A stretch of DNA of 44,171 nt from Victivallales bacterium (GCA_017554445.1 JAFZIJ010000023.1:1-44171), one strand, 5' to 3'; shown: positions 7,872 through 17,078, counted from the stretch's first letter. A program made the numbers and translations. Notes: generated from the letters alone by a model not told the origin.

Positions 7872-8078
7872 ATGCGTAAATTCTTCGCCCTGCTGATTGT
7901 CGGCGCCCTGGCTCTCACCACCGTAGGCTGCCATCATCATCACCATCATCATCACGACAACCCGCCTGTCATCACCCGTCCTGCGACGCCGCGTCCCGCT
8001 CCACAGCCGCAGCGCCCATTGCCGCCGCGTCCGGGCAAGCCCGCTCCGGTGATTGTCGTCCCGCAGCCGCATCGCTAA
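7872..8078 (+). CDS. Small octahistidine, proline-rich lipoprotein
   Basis: The protein has 68 residues. ATG 7872 is chosen because AGGAG at 7859-7863 lies eight bases upstream; the in-frame ATG at 7866 is too close to it. A signal peptide (MRKFFALLIVGALALTTVG) precedes Cys20, so a lipoprotein is likely although the lipobox (TTVGC) is imperfect. Eight consecutive histidines follow the Cys, then a Pro/Arg/Lys-rich tail with PRP and PQP steps, ending in PQPHR. A lipid-anchored His8 head would bind Ni, Zn, Cu or Co. No partner metal transporter is next to it. It is monocistronic, with its own terminator at 8100. The family is not recognised; metal binding is inferred from composition only. Confidence 0.8.
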   Translation: MRKFFALLIVGALALTTVGCHHHHHHHHDNPPVITRPATPRPAPQPQRPLPPRPGKPAPVIVVPQPHR

Positions 8079-8099
8079 TCCAAACAAACCAGCATCCGC

Positions 8100-8133
8100 A
8101 AGGCGCCGCCCTCCAGACGGCGCCTTTGTTTTT
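8100..8133 (+). terminator. Rho-independent terminator of the octahistidine lipoprotein gene
   Basis: A 9-bp stem AAGGCGCCG / CGGCGCCTT with loop CCCTCCAGA is followed by TGTTTTT. It starts 21 bases after the stop codon. This is the clearest intrinsic terminator in the window. Confidence 0.9.
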
Positions 8134-8305
8134 GCCATTTTCACCGAACTTCCTTTATTGCCAAAATATGAAAAAAGCTGGCATATTCTGAAAAAAATCC
8201 GTTTGATTTTTCACACAATATCATTATATTTTTAATAAGTAGTTGTCATAATTGACCTAAACTGACGGTTTAAATATTCTTTCAGATAAATCAAGCGAGT
8301 TGACC

Positions 8306-9697
8306 ATGATTTTCAAACGGTTCTTCATCATCCTGCCGATCGTCGTGCTGACGGGATGCGCGACCGTGCGCGAGGCCAGAAAAGTCCAGAGAGGCGAAGA
8401 TCGTCCTTTCGGTGAACGCACGCCAACCGCTGCCGAACTCGGCCTCACAATGGACAAAGCCGCCGATCTCGCGGAACTGGAGCAGATCGCCCTGCAGGCC
8501 AACCCCGCCGTTCGAAAAGCCGTCAATGGTGTAAATATGGCCTATCTCGCCATCAAAATCAAAAAGGCGGACTTCCTGCCCATGATCTCCGCAAGCGCGG
8601 GCCATTCACGTACCACGCAGAATACGAATAAGCACAACTACGACTACGACACCGTCGGCACATACAGCGGCGCGCTCAATCTCGATCTGATGATTTTTGA
8701 CTTCGGCAAGACGAACGCCGCCGTCAAGCAGTCGCTGGAGGAGTACAAGGAAGCCGTCCAGAACCTCCGCAGCGTCGAAAACGGCGTCATCTTCGCCGTT
8801 CGCACCGCCTATTTCGCCCTGCTCCGCGCTGTCGAACTGGATAAAGTAGCGAAAGAAACCGTCGCGCAGTATAAAGAGCATCTGGACCATGTCCAAATCA
8901 AGAACGACGTCGGTTCCGGCACGCCGTTCGATTTGACGAAAGCGAAGGTTGACTACAACAATGCCGTTCTGAAGGCCAACAGCACGGCGAACAACGTGTC
9001 CATCGGCTGGACGAATCTCGTCAGCGCCATCGGTCTCGCGGAAAGCACATCCTTCTCCATCTCCACCGTCAAGCTCCATGAATACGAACTTGATCTTGAG
9101 AAACTTATGAATATGGCCCGTCTTTCCGAGCCTGGCCTCGCGGCTCTTCTCATAGCGGAAAAGGCTGCCATCCTCAACGTTGAAAAATCCATCAAAGACC
9201 TCTATCCGTCGCTCAACCTCAACCTTGGCGCCGTCCTGTCCGGTCATGATCCCACGCTTCCGTTGCTTTGGAACGCCTCTGGCGCCGCCGCTCTTTCCGG
9301 CACGCTGTTCACGGGTGGCAAAAAGGAAAACGCCATCAAACTAGCGGTCTTGCAACTTAAGAACTCTCGCGCATCGATTGTCGCCTATGAACAGGAACTG
9401 TACAAAAAACTCAGCACGGCGATTCTGAACGCCGAGCTCGCGCAGAAGCAGCTGCAGGTCGCGCAATTGACGGAAAGCCAAGCACAGGAATACTTCGACA
9501 TCGTCAATGAACAATACAATGTCGGCAAAGCCTCCTCCCTGGAGCGGACGGACGCACAGGTAGCTCTCTCGGATGCAAAAGCCAAGGCGGTGTCCGCAAT
9601 CTACGACTACCAGGATGCCATGGCACTCATCGCCAATCTGATCGGCGACTTCCCTGCGGCTGAGCATGATGACATCCAGAAGCCTGATTTTGATTAA
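8306..9697 (+). CDS. TolC-like outer membrane efflux lipoprotein (OEP family)
   Basis: The 463-residue protein starts at ATG 8306 (an in-frame TTG at 8300 is less likely). The signal peptide ends in the lipobox VLTGC, with Cys about residue 18, so the mature protein is lipid-anchored. Two OEP repeats are visible: the first includes SGALNLDLMIFDFGKTNAAVKQS and a long helix with TAYFALLRAVELDKV; the second starts near PSLNLNLGAVLSG and includes GTLFTGGKKENAIKLA and EQYNVGKASSLERTDAQVALSDAKA. Such proteins form trimeric exit ducts for RND, MacB or type I systems. No membrane-fusion or pump gene lies nearby, so its partner is encoded elsewhere. Its stop codon TAA overlaps the stop of the convergent gene within TTAA. 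Confidence 0.92.
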   Translation: MIFKRFFIILPIVVLTGCATVREARKVQRGEDRPFGERTPTAAELGLTMDKAADLAELEQIALQANPAVRKAVNGVNMAYLAIKIKKADFLPMISASAGHSRTTQNTNKHNYDYDTVGTYSGALNLDLMIFDFGKTNAAVKQSLEEYKEAVQNLRSVENGVIFAVRTAYFALLRAVELDKVAKETVAQYKEHLDHVQIKNDVGSGTPFDLTKAKVDYNNAVLKANSTANNVSIGWTNLVSAIGLAESTSFSISTVKLHEYELDLEKLMNMARLSEPGLAALLIAEKAAILNVEKSIKDLYPSLNLNLGAVLSGHDPTLPLLWNASGAAALSGTLFTGGKKENAIKLAVLQLKNSRASIVAYEQELYKKLSTAILNAELAQKQLQVAQLTESQAQEYFDIVNEQYNVGKASSLERTDAQVALSDAKAKAVSAIYDYQDAMALIANLIGDFPAAEHDDIQKPDFD

Positions 9698-10341
9698 TCG
9701 CGGCGCGGCGCATGATGGCCGACCGGCGGGTCGGCCTTGTCAAGAGCCTTTTTGAAATGGTATGTCAGCGCCTGTAGTTCGCGCGGATAGCGGTCGAGCA
9801 CTTCGAAAATCCCGTCCACCGTGCGCATTTTCGGCGCGCCATGCAGGCGGACGAGCGCCCCGCACTGCTCCATCATGTTGCTGACCCAGTTCAGCTCCTC
9901 CTCATGATCCTGCGTGAACTCCAACGTCCAATCCCATCCGGCAGGCAGTTTCTTCTTCCATTCCGCCTCATTGCTCATCGTTTTCGCTTTTGAAACAAGA
10001 CGGCGGACAACACTCGCAAGATTCTCAAAATCAGTCTTGTAGCGATAGATGTTCAGATTGTCCTGCGGACGCATCGCGGATTTCGCAACATATCCCCAGC
10101 TGGCCCGAGCATGGTCGTACGCAAGCTCGACCTCCACATTCATCATCTCGCCAACAGTCAGCGGACGCGACGGAATGATACTGGCGGAGCAGAACACATG
10201 ATCCCTGAAATCCGGATGCTCGAAAAACACATAGGTGTCCGCGACCGAACGGATTTTCATCTGCCACGTGACGCCTTCCAATTCTTTTGCGATCTGCTCA
10301 CGACGTTCGTCGTTCTGCAACATTTTCCGACTGTAAACCAT
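9694..10341 (-). CDS. Unrecognised 215-residue cytoplasmic protein
   Basis: It begins MVYSRKMLQNDERREQIAKELEG and has no signal peptide or membrane segment. It is rich in charged and aromatic residues (YVFFEHPDF, WDWTLEFTQDHEEELNWV). ATG 10341 has GAGG nine bases upstream; an alternative GTG at 10356 overlaps the TGA of the lyase gene, so translation may be coupled to it. Its C-terminal codons contain a perfect 8-bp stem GGCCGACC / GGTCGGCC (9717-9736). It ends tail-to-tail with the OEP gene, sharing TTAA. I do not recognise the family; position suggests co-expression with the heparinase-like gene. Confidence 0.65.
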   Translation of the reverse strand: MVYSRKMLQNDERREQIAKELEGVTWQMKIRSVADTYVFFEHPDFRDHVFCSASIIPSRPLTVGEMMNVEVELAYDHARASWGYVAKSAMRPQDNLNIYRYKTDFENLASVVRRLVSKAKTMSNEAEWKKKLPAGWDWTLEFTQDHEEELNWVSNMMEQCGALVRLHGAPKMRTVDGIFEVLDRYPRELQALTYHFKKALDKADPPVGHHAPRRD

Positions 10342-10352
10342 AAATCCAATCC

Positions 10353-13244
10353 TCACTCTGAAAGCAACACGGCTTCCAGTTTTCCTTCTTTCCCGCGCAT
10401 CAGTCGCGCCTTGCCACTCTTCGCTTCTGTATCGACGGCAAAGACATACGTCTGGCCATCCGTGAAAACGGCCTTCATTTCGACGACGGCTCCATTGCGC
10501 GTCAACGTCACATCCGCAGGCTTCAGATTATCCGTCGGCGTTCCAACTTGGAACGCGCCGCCGAACAACGCAGATTTGCCATTGATTCGCGACAGCACGA
10601 ACGGCGGCTTCACCGTCGCGGGATTGCCCATGCCGACGGCTGTACGCGTTTCGCCTTCCGGCAACTGTTTCAACGACAACGCCAGTTTCACTTTTTCCTG
10701 CGTCCACACAAAGTCTTGAATCGGAGCCGCTTCCAGCAGCTTCCATTCTTTTGCCCACTTGTATCCGTCGCCTTGCGGCTCCTCGGTCGCCGCGCCTTCC
10801 TGCGCGGCGGCAAGCGTCCCGCGCGCATGGAACGTGTATTCATATTGATGCTCAGCATCCGAATCCGCCCACAGCATGTCGAAGACATTGTCTCCGATCA
10901 TCGCGACGGCGCGATACGCCTTCACGCCTTTGTAGATCGGCCCTGCGTCAGCGACACACAGCGCCGCTTCCGGCATCGCGGCAAACGCCAAACAGCTTCC
11001 CGTCGCGGCGGCCTGGCTCTTGCCGTCAACGACCAGCGTGTTGTGGCTCACCGTCTGGCGATACCAGCCTCCATGCGCAGGATTGCCGTAGGCGATGCAA
11101 CCAGGATCTTCCGCAATCAATTGATTATGAGCATATAGCACATAATTCAATTTATCGGGATGGCCATGGCCGCCGCCATGTTCGCCATAGTCCAACGCGA
11201 TGAAATTCGACGGAATCAACGTAGCGTTAAGTTTCGGCGACTGCGTCCGCAAAACGGCGACGCCCGCATCGCGGTAATCCTCCGACTTGAACGTTGAACC
11301 GCTTGTCTGGATGTCCGCCACGCCGAATAACGTGGCTTCCAACGAATTGCGTTTACCGGCCTTCACGATTTCACCATGGATGGGATCACGCCAAGCGGCA
11401 TACGCCCCTTCGTACCAACTGGAAAATCCTGCGAAATTGAAACCGACGCGTGCTGAATCATGGAACGCAGGCAGTTGATACGTAGGCGTCAGGAACTTCA
11501 ACGGCGCATCGTACATGAGCTTGTAGCGTTTCGGCAGTTCAACAATTTTCGTGTTCTGAATCGCCTCTTCCAGCGGCCGCATCGCGCTCATCGTGTAGAA
11601 ATGGTAGCCCCATGCGCGTTCATACCATGGCCCGTCATCCGTGACACCTTTCTCAACCTGCGCGAGAAATCCCTTCGGGCCGAAAATTGCGCCATACACC
11701 AAGTCGCTCTTCCCCAACGTCAATCCGACGAGGCCATAGGCGGAATTGTGCCAGCAGCAGATGTTGTGGATGCCCCACTGGTGTTTTTTAATATGGTATG
11801 CGCATGGAAGCAGCATCTTCTCCGAAATGAACGCGATGTCTTCGGCGGACAGCTGCTCTTTCACGCAGTCGAAGCCCTGCACGAGCGGAATGCTCCACGT
11901 CGATTCATCCAACGTCTGCGGCGTCACATGACCGCCGCCAGCCGTCGGTTTGCCATGGATGTCATGCAGAGGATAGTTCAGATAACGTTCCGCATAGCCC
12001 ATGAGGATTTCACGCGCCTTCGCCGCATATCGCGCATCTTTCGTCAATTGATAGACGAGGCCCAGATCACGTACGGCATACGCCAAATTATGATGGTCGC
12101 GATCCAACACGACATCATCGTATGGCCAGCCTGAATAGACCTTCTTGCAGACAGGGCAGACATGCTTTGTCGGCCCTTCCGTCTTCAAACTCACGCCGCA
12201 TTTTTCGCATGTGTACCAATGCCACCACTGGGCGCCACGCGGCGGGAATTGCGGCGTGATGGCCAGCCAGTCATTGGCCTTTTTCAAGATGCCATCCCAC
12301 CATTCCTTTCCCGCGTCAGTCTCGCGAATGCGACGCTGGATTTCGGGAATCATCGCCTTCGTCAGCAACAGGCAGGGCGACTCCAGCGGTGTCATGGGCA
12401 CACAATCTTCAATATGCACAGTTCCCACTTCATATTGCTTAGCATTTTCCCCTGTAGCAAATATGGTGGCGGACAATGACAGCGTGGCCAATTCGCGAAG
12501 ACCTGTTCCCACGCTGAAAGGAACTTCCGTCGTCGCCTCGCCATTGGCAGGTACGCTCACTTCAGGCATAAGAGCATTGAAGATAACACCTTCCGAGCCA
12601 TTCGGCTTCACTGTGACTAATACAGGCTTGTCGTTACGATTGAACAATTTGACAGAGAAGCTCCCTGCCCGCTTGCCGCTCCATTTCACAGGAGCCCCTA
12701 CATCGACCAATTCGCAACGGATCATTTTCTTCACAAGTTCCACATTCGCAATCTGCAAGAAAAGCGGTTCCTTCTTGTCGTCATGGCTGATGCGGAACGT
12801 TACAAAACGCGCATCCGACGGCTTCTCGCCCCACCGCCACATCGGCTTGTGAAGCTCCACACTTCCCTTCTGCCATTCCGTATCCGCATTCTGCAGGATG
12901 CTCAACTGCCATGTCGCCTGCCAGCCTTCCGCCAACGGCTTGTCGCAAACTTTCACGCCAAACCAGTCTTTTGGATTGGACAACTTGTAGTCGAAACGCA
13001 ATTCGTCCCATTCGTCGAACTTCGGCGCCCAGTCGCCAAGCAGCAAATCAACACCGCCCGGAGTGCTGTTCGGAGCGAAACGCATCGTGACGACGGCCCC
13101 CTTCACAGGGTCTTCGGCATATTCGACAGGCCGTCTCCAACGTTCCGGATGAGCAGACGTAAGGCAGTCCAGCTTATGGACTTCGACCAACGTCTGGGCG
13201 GAAAGAATCGCGGACATTCCAAGCAGAAGCGGCAGGATCTTCAT
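10353..13244 (-). CDS. Secreted heparinase II/III-family polysaccharide lyase
   Basis: From ATG 13244 (AAGG seven bases upstream) the protein has 963 residues, with a signal peptide MKILPLLLGMSAILSA. About 20-170 look like a carbohydrate-binding beta-sandwich and 180-280 like an Ig-type domain. About 290-620 form the alpha-toroid, with a zinc-ribbon-like CEKC...CPVC pair (346-366) and NICCWHNSAYG near 504-514. The heparinase II/III beta domain follows, with GEHGGGHGHPDKLNY near 687-701 and SHNTLVVDG near 733. These enzymes cleave uronic-acid glycans by beta-elimination; the exact PL family and substrate cannot be set. It follows the sugar isomerase-like gene by 19 bases on the same strand. 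Confidence 0.88.
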   Translation of the reverse strand: MKILPLLLGMSAILSAQTLVEVHKLDCLTSAHPERWRRPVEYAEDPVKGAVVTMRFAPNSTPGGVDLLLGDWAPKFDEWDELRFDYKLSNPKDWFGVKVCDKPLAEGWQATWQLSILQNADTEWQKGSVELHKPMWRWGEKPSDARFVTFRISHDDKKEPLFLQIANVELVKKMIRCELVDVGAPVKWSGKRAGSFSVKLFNRNDKPVLVTVKPNGSEGVIFNALMPEVSVPANGEATTEVPFSVGTGLRELATLSLSATIFATGENAKQYEVGTVHIEDCVPMTPLESPCLLLTKAMIPEIQRRIRETDAGKEWWDGILKKANDWLAITPQFPPRGAQWWHWYTCEKCGVSLKTEGPTKHVCPVCKKVYSGWPYDDVVLDRDHHNLAYAVRDLGLVYQLTKDARYAAKAREILMGYAERYLNYPLHDIHGKPTAGGGHVTPQTLDESTWSIPLVQGFDCVKEQLSAEDIAFISEKMLLPCAYHIKKHQWGIHNICCWHNSAYGLVGLTLGKSDLVYGAIFGPKGFLAQVEKGVTDDGPWYERAWGYHFYTMSAMRPLEEAIQNTKIVELPKRYKLMYDAPLKFLTPTYQLPAFHDSARVGFNFAGFSSWYEGAYAAWRDPIHGEIVKAGKRNSLEATLFGVADIQTSGSTFKSEDYRDAGVAVLRTQSPKLNATLIPSNFIALDYGEHGGGHGHPDKLNYVLYAHNQLIAEDPGCIAYGNPAHGGWYRQTVSHNTLVVDGKSQAAATGSCLAFAAMPEAALCVADAGPIYKGVKAYRAVAMIGDNVFDMLWADSDAEHQYEYTFHARGTLAAAQEGAATEEPQGDGYKWAKEWKLLEAAPIQDFVWTQEKVKLALSLKQLPEGETRTAVGMGNPATVKPPFVLSRINGKSALFGGAFQVGTPTDNLKPADVTLTRNGAVVEMKAVFTDGQTYVFAVDTEAKSGKARLMRGKEGKLEAVLLSE

Positions 13245-13263
13245 GAGTTGCCTTTTGTTAGAA

Positions 13264-14064
13264 TTAAGCAAAACGCACGATGATGGCCTTGATGTCGTCG
13301 GCGGTATCCTTCAGCGACGCAAGGCTCGGCGAAACTTCCGAAACCAGCGGGCCGTCGTAACCGGCCTTCTTCAGTTCGCACATGATGGCCTTGAAATCGC
13401 ACGCGCCTTCGCCAAGCCGCGTCCACTGGCCGTTCAACGGACCGCCTTTCCAGTCTTTCATGTGGACACGCTTCACGAGCTTGCCCAACGCGCGCACCCA
13501 GTGCTGCGGATATTGGAAGACCGCCATGTTGCCCGGATCAAAATAGAAACCGACATGGCTGCTGCCGACTTCGTTCAGGAAGTTGCGCATTTCCAACGGA
13601 CTGAACAAGAAGCCGCTCCACACGAACTCAACGGATAATGCGACGTTCAGCTTTTCGCACAACGGCGCCAATGTCTTCAGATTCGCGACGGCGTTTTTGT
13701 AAGCGTCTTCATAATACAGTTCAGGCGTGAAACGGCCCAGCGTGTGCAACGCCGCCGTCGCGCCGAGTTTCGCCGCGCATTCCAACGCCCACGCCGTTTC
13801 ATCGATGCATTCTTTCGCATCGGCGGGAGCCAGAACGAGATTGCCCTTCGAATTGGCGATGGTGATGGATTCAATCGGCAGGCCCTTTTCATCGGACAGC
13901 GCCTTGAACGTCTTCAGATCCGCATCCGTCGTGTTGTAGTTGAACGAAGGGTTCTTCGGCTGAAGGCTCAACTCAACTGCTTCATAACCAGCATCTTTCA
14001 CTTGGCTGAAGAAATCCTGTATGGAGAGATTGGACAAGACAAGCTGTGAAATGGAACTATGCAT
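13264..14064 (-). CDS. Sugar phosphate isomerase/epimerase, xylose-isomerase-like TIM barrel
   Basis: The 266-residue protein is an AP-endonuclease-2 family TIM barrel: ISQLVLSNLSIQDFFSQVKDAGYEAVELSL at the start, then SVEFVWSGF with a candidate metal Glu, HVGFYFDPGNMA with a metal Asp, VKRVHMKDWKGG with a metal His, and a late VSEVSPS Glu. Such enzymes isomerise or epimerise free or phosphorylated sugars in the cytoplasm with Mn or Mg. GGAGG lies six bases before the ATG. It is followed at 19 bases by the lyase gene and preceded by an epimerase gene, so a role in handling the released sugar is likely. The exact reaction is unknown. Confidence 0.88.
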   Translation of the reverse strand: MHSSISQLVLSNLSIQDFFSQVKDAGYEAVELSLQPKNPSFNYNTTDADLKTFKALSDEKGLPIESITIANSKGNLVLAPADAKECIDETAWALECAAKLGATAALHTLGRFTPELYYEDAYKNAVANLKTLAPLCEKLNVALSVEFVWSGFLFSPLEMRNFLNEVGSSHVGFYFDPGNMAVFQYPQHWVRALGKLVKRVHMKDWKGGPLNGQWTRLGEGACDFKAIMCELKKAGYDGPLVSEVSPSLASLKDTADDIKAIIVRFA

Positions 14065-14094
14065 GTTGTTTCCTCCGTTTTTGTTTACGCTATG

Positions 14095-14171
14095 TTCTGG
14101 ATATTCTGGATATTCTGGATATTCTGGAATCAGTCAATCTCCAGAGCATCCAGAAAATCCAGTACTTCCAG
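14095..14171. repeat. 9-bp-period inverted array in an operon spacer
   Basis: CTGGA occurs at 14097, 14106, 14115 and 14124, and TCCAG at 14140, 14149, 14158 and 14167. Both sides keep a strict 9-bp period and are symmetrical about 14134. The left side is a tandem of TTCTGGATA. Folded, it gives four 5-bp helices separated by 4-base partly paired loops, with an 11-base apical loop. It lies between the epimerase-like gene and the isomerase gene on minus, so it may attenuate read-through. Confidence 0.9.
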
Positions 14172-14184
14172 TAAACAATCCTAA

Positions 14185-15051
14185 TTATTTCTCTATGCTA
14201 TAAATTGCCGTCATCGCATGGCTTTCGCCAGGCTGGATCGTGCGGGCGTCTTCCAACGCGTTGCAGGTTTCCACGCAAATCATTGTCTTGTAGGCATCTG
14301 GCGTGTAATCGGAAAGCGTCTTCGACTTCTCAATCCACGGATTCCAGCAAACAGCGGAATCACTGCCGGCCGTCGCGACATGGATGGTGCGTCCCGCCTT
14401 CGGATCGATGATCTGGAAGGGGCCGGGGGCGTGTTTATAGACGCCGTCAATCTCTCCCGTGACTTTAATCATCCCTTCGTTATGACGCAAGTCGTTCGCG
14501 CCACCGACTTTATTGAAATAGTCTTTATCTTCGAAGCCTAGAATCGTGATGGCGCTGATATCGCTGATCAGGAAATACGTATGGATGGCCTGCGAAATCG
14601 TGAACGCGCGGCTGTCCGTATTCGTCGTCTTCAACGTCATCGTCAATTTATCGGCCACAAGCACTTCCAGTTCCAGTTCGAAGTCATACGGCCAGAAGGC
14701 TTTCGTCGCGTCGGAGCTCTTCAAAATCAGCGTCACGGCCGTGCAATTCGCGCAAGCGCTTTTCACGCCGCCGTATTCCCACATCATCTGGCGGGCGAAA
14801 CCGTGCATCGGCTTGTCGCCGCCGTCGGGATGCTTGCCGAACCACGGCCAGCAGATCGGCGCGCCGCCGCGGATCGGACCGCCTTCCTGATAACGGGTTG
14901 CGGGACTGACGAAAATCATCTCGCTGTCTTTTTTCGGAATATACGAAATCAGATGGCCGCCCATCAGCGAAATCTCCGCCGTCGCGGCGTCATTCACGAT
15001 TTTGACCATCGGCAATCCGCCGCGTCCAGAAACAACTTCACATGAACCCAT
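14185..15051 (-). CDS. D-hexose-6-phosphate mutarotase / aldose 1-epimerase family protein
   Basis: The 288-residue protein from ATG 15051 (GAGG eight bases upstream; a GTG at 15060 is in frame) matches the YeaD-type glucose-6-phosphate 1-epimerase. Visible marks are SLMGGHLISYIPKKDSEMIFVSP, the signature GGPIRGGAPICWPWFGKHP, KPMHGFARQMMWE with the candidate catalytic His, AIHTYFLISDI, and a late DYTPDAYKTMICVETCNA with the catalytic-type Glu. It interconverts alpha and beta anomers of a phosphorylated hexose in the cytoplasm. It lies 26 bases after the esterase gene and before the isomerase, all on minus. Confidence 0.9.
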   Translation of the reverse strand: MGSCEVVSGRGGLPMVKIVNDAATAEISLMGGHLISYIPKKDSEMIFVSPATRYQEGGPIRGGAPICWPWFGKHPDGGDKPMHGFARQMMWEYGGVKSACANCTAVTLILKSSDATKAFWPYDFELELEVLVADKLTMTLKTTNTDSRAFTISQAIHTYFLISDISAITILGFEDKDYFNKVGGANDLRHNEGMIKVTGEIDGVYKHAPGPFQIIDPKAGRTIHVATAGSDSAVCWNPWIEKSKTLSDYTPDAYKTMICVETCNALEDARTIQPGESHAMTAIYSIEK

Positions 15052-15077
15052 GGTTGTCACCTCGTAAGTGTTTTATT

Positions 15078-17060
15078 TTAAATATTTTTCTCTATATCTT
15101 TCAAGAAATTGTCCGAATCGACGATCAGCGCGGCGGGCTTCTTCAGAAGTTCATACAACGACGATAGATAGCGTGCCATCGCTCTCGGCGGCCGATGCAG
15201 AACCAGACGGCGCGGCGCGATCAGCGACAATGCGCCACATATGCCGCCGATTTTCATAATCATCGGCTGGAACGACATCGGCTGCAACCACGCTTCTGGC
15301 GTATCCTCCACACCGTTCAGATTCAACACGACGGCTTTCAGAGGCTCCGCCAAAGCGGCGGCAACCGCCGCCGCACGAGCCGCTTCACCAATACCGACCA
15401 GCGTGATCCGTTCACAGCCCTGCTCCTTCAACAGCGCAAGACATGTCAGAATGTCCTGCACACGCATGGAGAACAGCGACGGATTGAACGCGAAGAACAA
15501 TGGATCGCTCTCGTCGCGCGGCGATTTGCTTGGTAGCTCAGCCGTCTCGCCGCTGCCCATGATGTCAATAGCCAAGGCTTCACAACCACGTTCCATGAGC
15601 AGTTGCAGAACAGCATGACGATCGCCGCCTTCGAAGAAATCGGCCTTCCCTTTGTCCGAAACCAACAGGCAGATGCCGCCTTTCTGCGACGGTCTGTCTG
15701 GCTTAACCCAAACAGCGGGAATGACATCACCCTCTTCACGACGCGAAATCAGGCAACCATGCGCCATGCCACCGTCGATTTTCCATTTCGGGAATGTGAC
15801 ACGCATCGCGATGTCCGCCAATTCCAAATCGTTGTTGACGATTTCGCCCAGCAACGGAATGCGCTCCGCCTGATATTCGGAAAACATTTCCGCGTCAATC
15901 AGTTGCGGCAACGCGTCTTCGCAGACATGCGCCTTCACTTTTTCCAATGCGGGCTTCGTTGTCTCAAGCGTCGCCTGGAACGGCTTGTCCGAATGCAACA
16001 GCATCGACAGCGGCGGCATCTGGATCTTGTCCTCCGGAATCGTCTCCCGCAACGACTGGTTCAACAGCCAATGCGTAAACCACGGATAGACATGCTCGCG
16101 CGTCTCCTGCGAATAGTTGTGCTCCGCATCCGCATGGAAGCCGCCGATCGCATCCTCCGCGTCAAACAGTTGATAGACACGCTTCAACGCCTCGAACTCA
16201 TACGTTGGATTCAGCACCGTCCAGTCACGCGTGACGGACGGCAGGAAGACAGGCCGCGGCGCGCAGGCGGACAATACGTCGAACGACGTCACGCCGTTCA
16301 ACCGCATCAACGGCCCTTCTTCGCACATGCAACCGCCTTGATAGTGCGACGACAACATGCAAACGGGCGCCAACACTTTGATCCGTTCGTCCAACGCCGC
16401 CAACGTCCATGTCTGCGACGCCCCGCCGGACGCTCCCGTACAACCGATCTGCTCCGCATCGACTTCCGGCAAGTCGCACAGGAAGTCCAACGCGCGCAAC
16501 GAGTTCCATGTCTGCAAGCCAAACGGGCTCACGCCATACAATGCCGCTTCGCGCTGCAAATCGGCCGGCCAGCGGTGGACGATCTGGCCATTGTCGCAAT
16601 AACCGATCATATCATATGCAAAAACAACGAATCCCAACCGCGCGAACATGATGCAGCGCAACGGGATAGAACCAAGTTCCTCATGGTTTACGCGCCCTTG
16701 ACGCCAATGGCCGTGCGGACACAGAATGCCAGGAGCCGTGCCTTTCAGTTTCGCGGGCAGATACAGATTGCCTGTGCAGACCAGGCCGGGCATCGTCTCA
16801 ATCCTAACTTTCTTGATGACAACGCCCCAGTAATTCGCGTTATCCCATACATCTGCCTTCAACTCAGGCATTTCCGGCATCGGCGACAATCCCGCCGCCA
16901 ACGCCAGTTGGCTCCGCGTAAAGTCGCGCTGCTCCTCCCATTCCTCCAGCGTGTCCGGCGGTGTCGCACGCCATGCGAACTCGTTGTGGCGGACGGTCAG
17001 CAACCGCTGATCCATCCAGTAAGACTGTTTCGGCAGTATGTCAGGAATCTTTTTGTCCAT
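15078..17060 (-). CDS. Acetyl-xylan-esterase-like protein with two alpha/beta-hydrolase domains, the second lacking a nucleophile
   Basis: ATG 17060 gives 660 residues; an in-frame GTG at 17078 would add six. Neither has a strong ribosome site. Residues about 60-335 form an alpha/beta-hydrolase with PHGHWRQGR, YDMIGYCDNG and the nucleophile elbow GASGG (Ser211); a candidate His lies in DAEHNYSQETREHVYPWF. The pattern is that of acetyl xylan esterase or prolyl-oligopeptidase relatives. Residues about 440-655 look like a second, shorter alpha/beta-hydrolase (IDIMGSGET, then VGIGEAARAA near 555), where the nucleophile Ser is replaced by Glu. No signal peptide is seen. It lies 51 bases downstream of thrH with a GC-rich repeat between. 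Confidence 0.82.
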   Translation of the reverse strand: MDKKIPDILPKQSYWMDQRLLTVRHNEFAWRATPPDTLEEWEEQRDFTRSQLALAAGLSPMPEMPELKADVWDNANYWGVVIKKVRIETMPGLVCTGNLYLPAKLKGTAPGILCPHGHWRQGRVNHEELGSIPLRCIMFARLGFVVFAYDMIGYCDNGQIVHRWPADLQREAALYGVSPFGLQTWNSLRALDFLCDLPEVDAEQIGCTGASGGASQTWTLAALDERIKVLAPVCMLSSHYQGGCMCEEGPLMRLNGVTSFDVLSACAPRPVFLPSVTRDWTVLNPTYEFEALKRVYQLFDAEDAIGGFHADAEHNYSQETREHVYPWFTHWLLNQSLRETIPEDKIQMPPLSMLLHSDKPFQATLETTKPALEKVKAHVCEDALPQLIDAEMFSEYQAERIPLLGEIVNNDLELADIAMRVTFPKWKIDGGMAHGCLISRREEGDVIPAVWVKPDRPSQKGGICLLVSDKGKADFFEGGDRHAVLQLLMERGCEALAIDIMGSGETAELPSKSPRDESDPLFFAFNPSLFSMRVQDILTCLALLKEQGCERITLVGIGEAARAAAVAAALAEPLKAVVLNLNGVEDTPEAWLQPMSFQPMIMKIGGICGALSLIAPRRLVLHRPPRAMARYLSSLYELLKKPAALIVDSDNFLKDIEKNI

Positions 17061-17078
17061 TTGTATTTTTCGTTTCAC

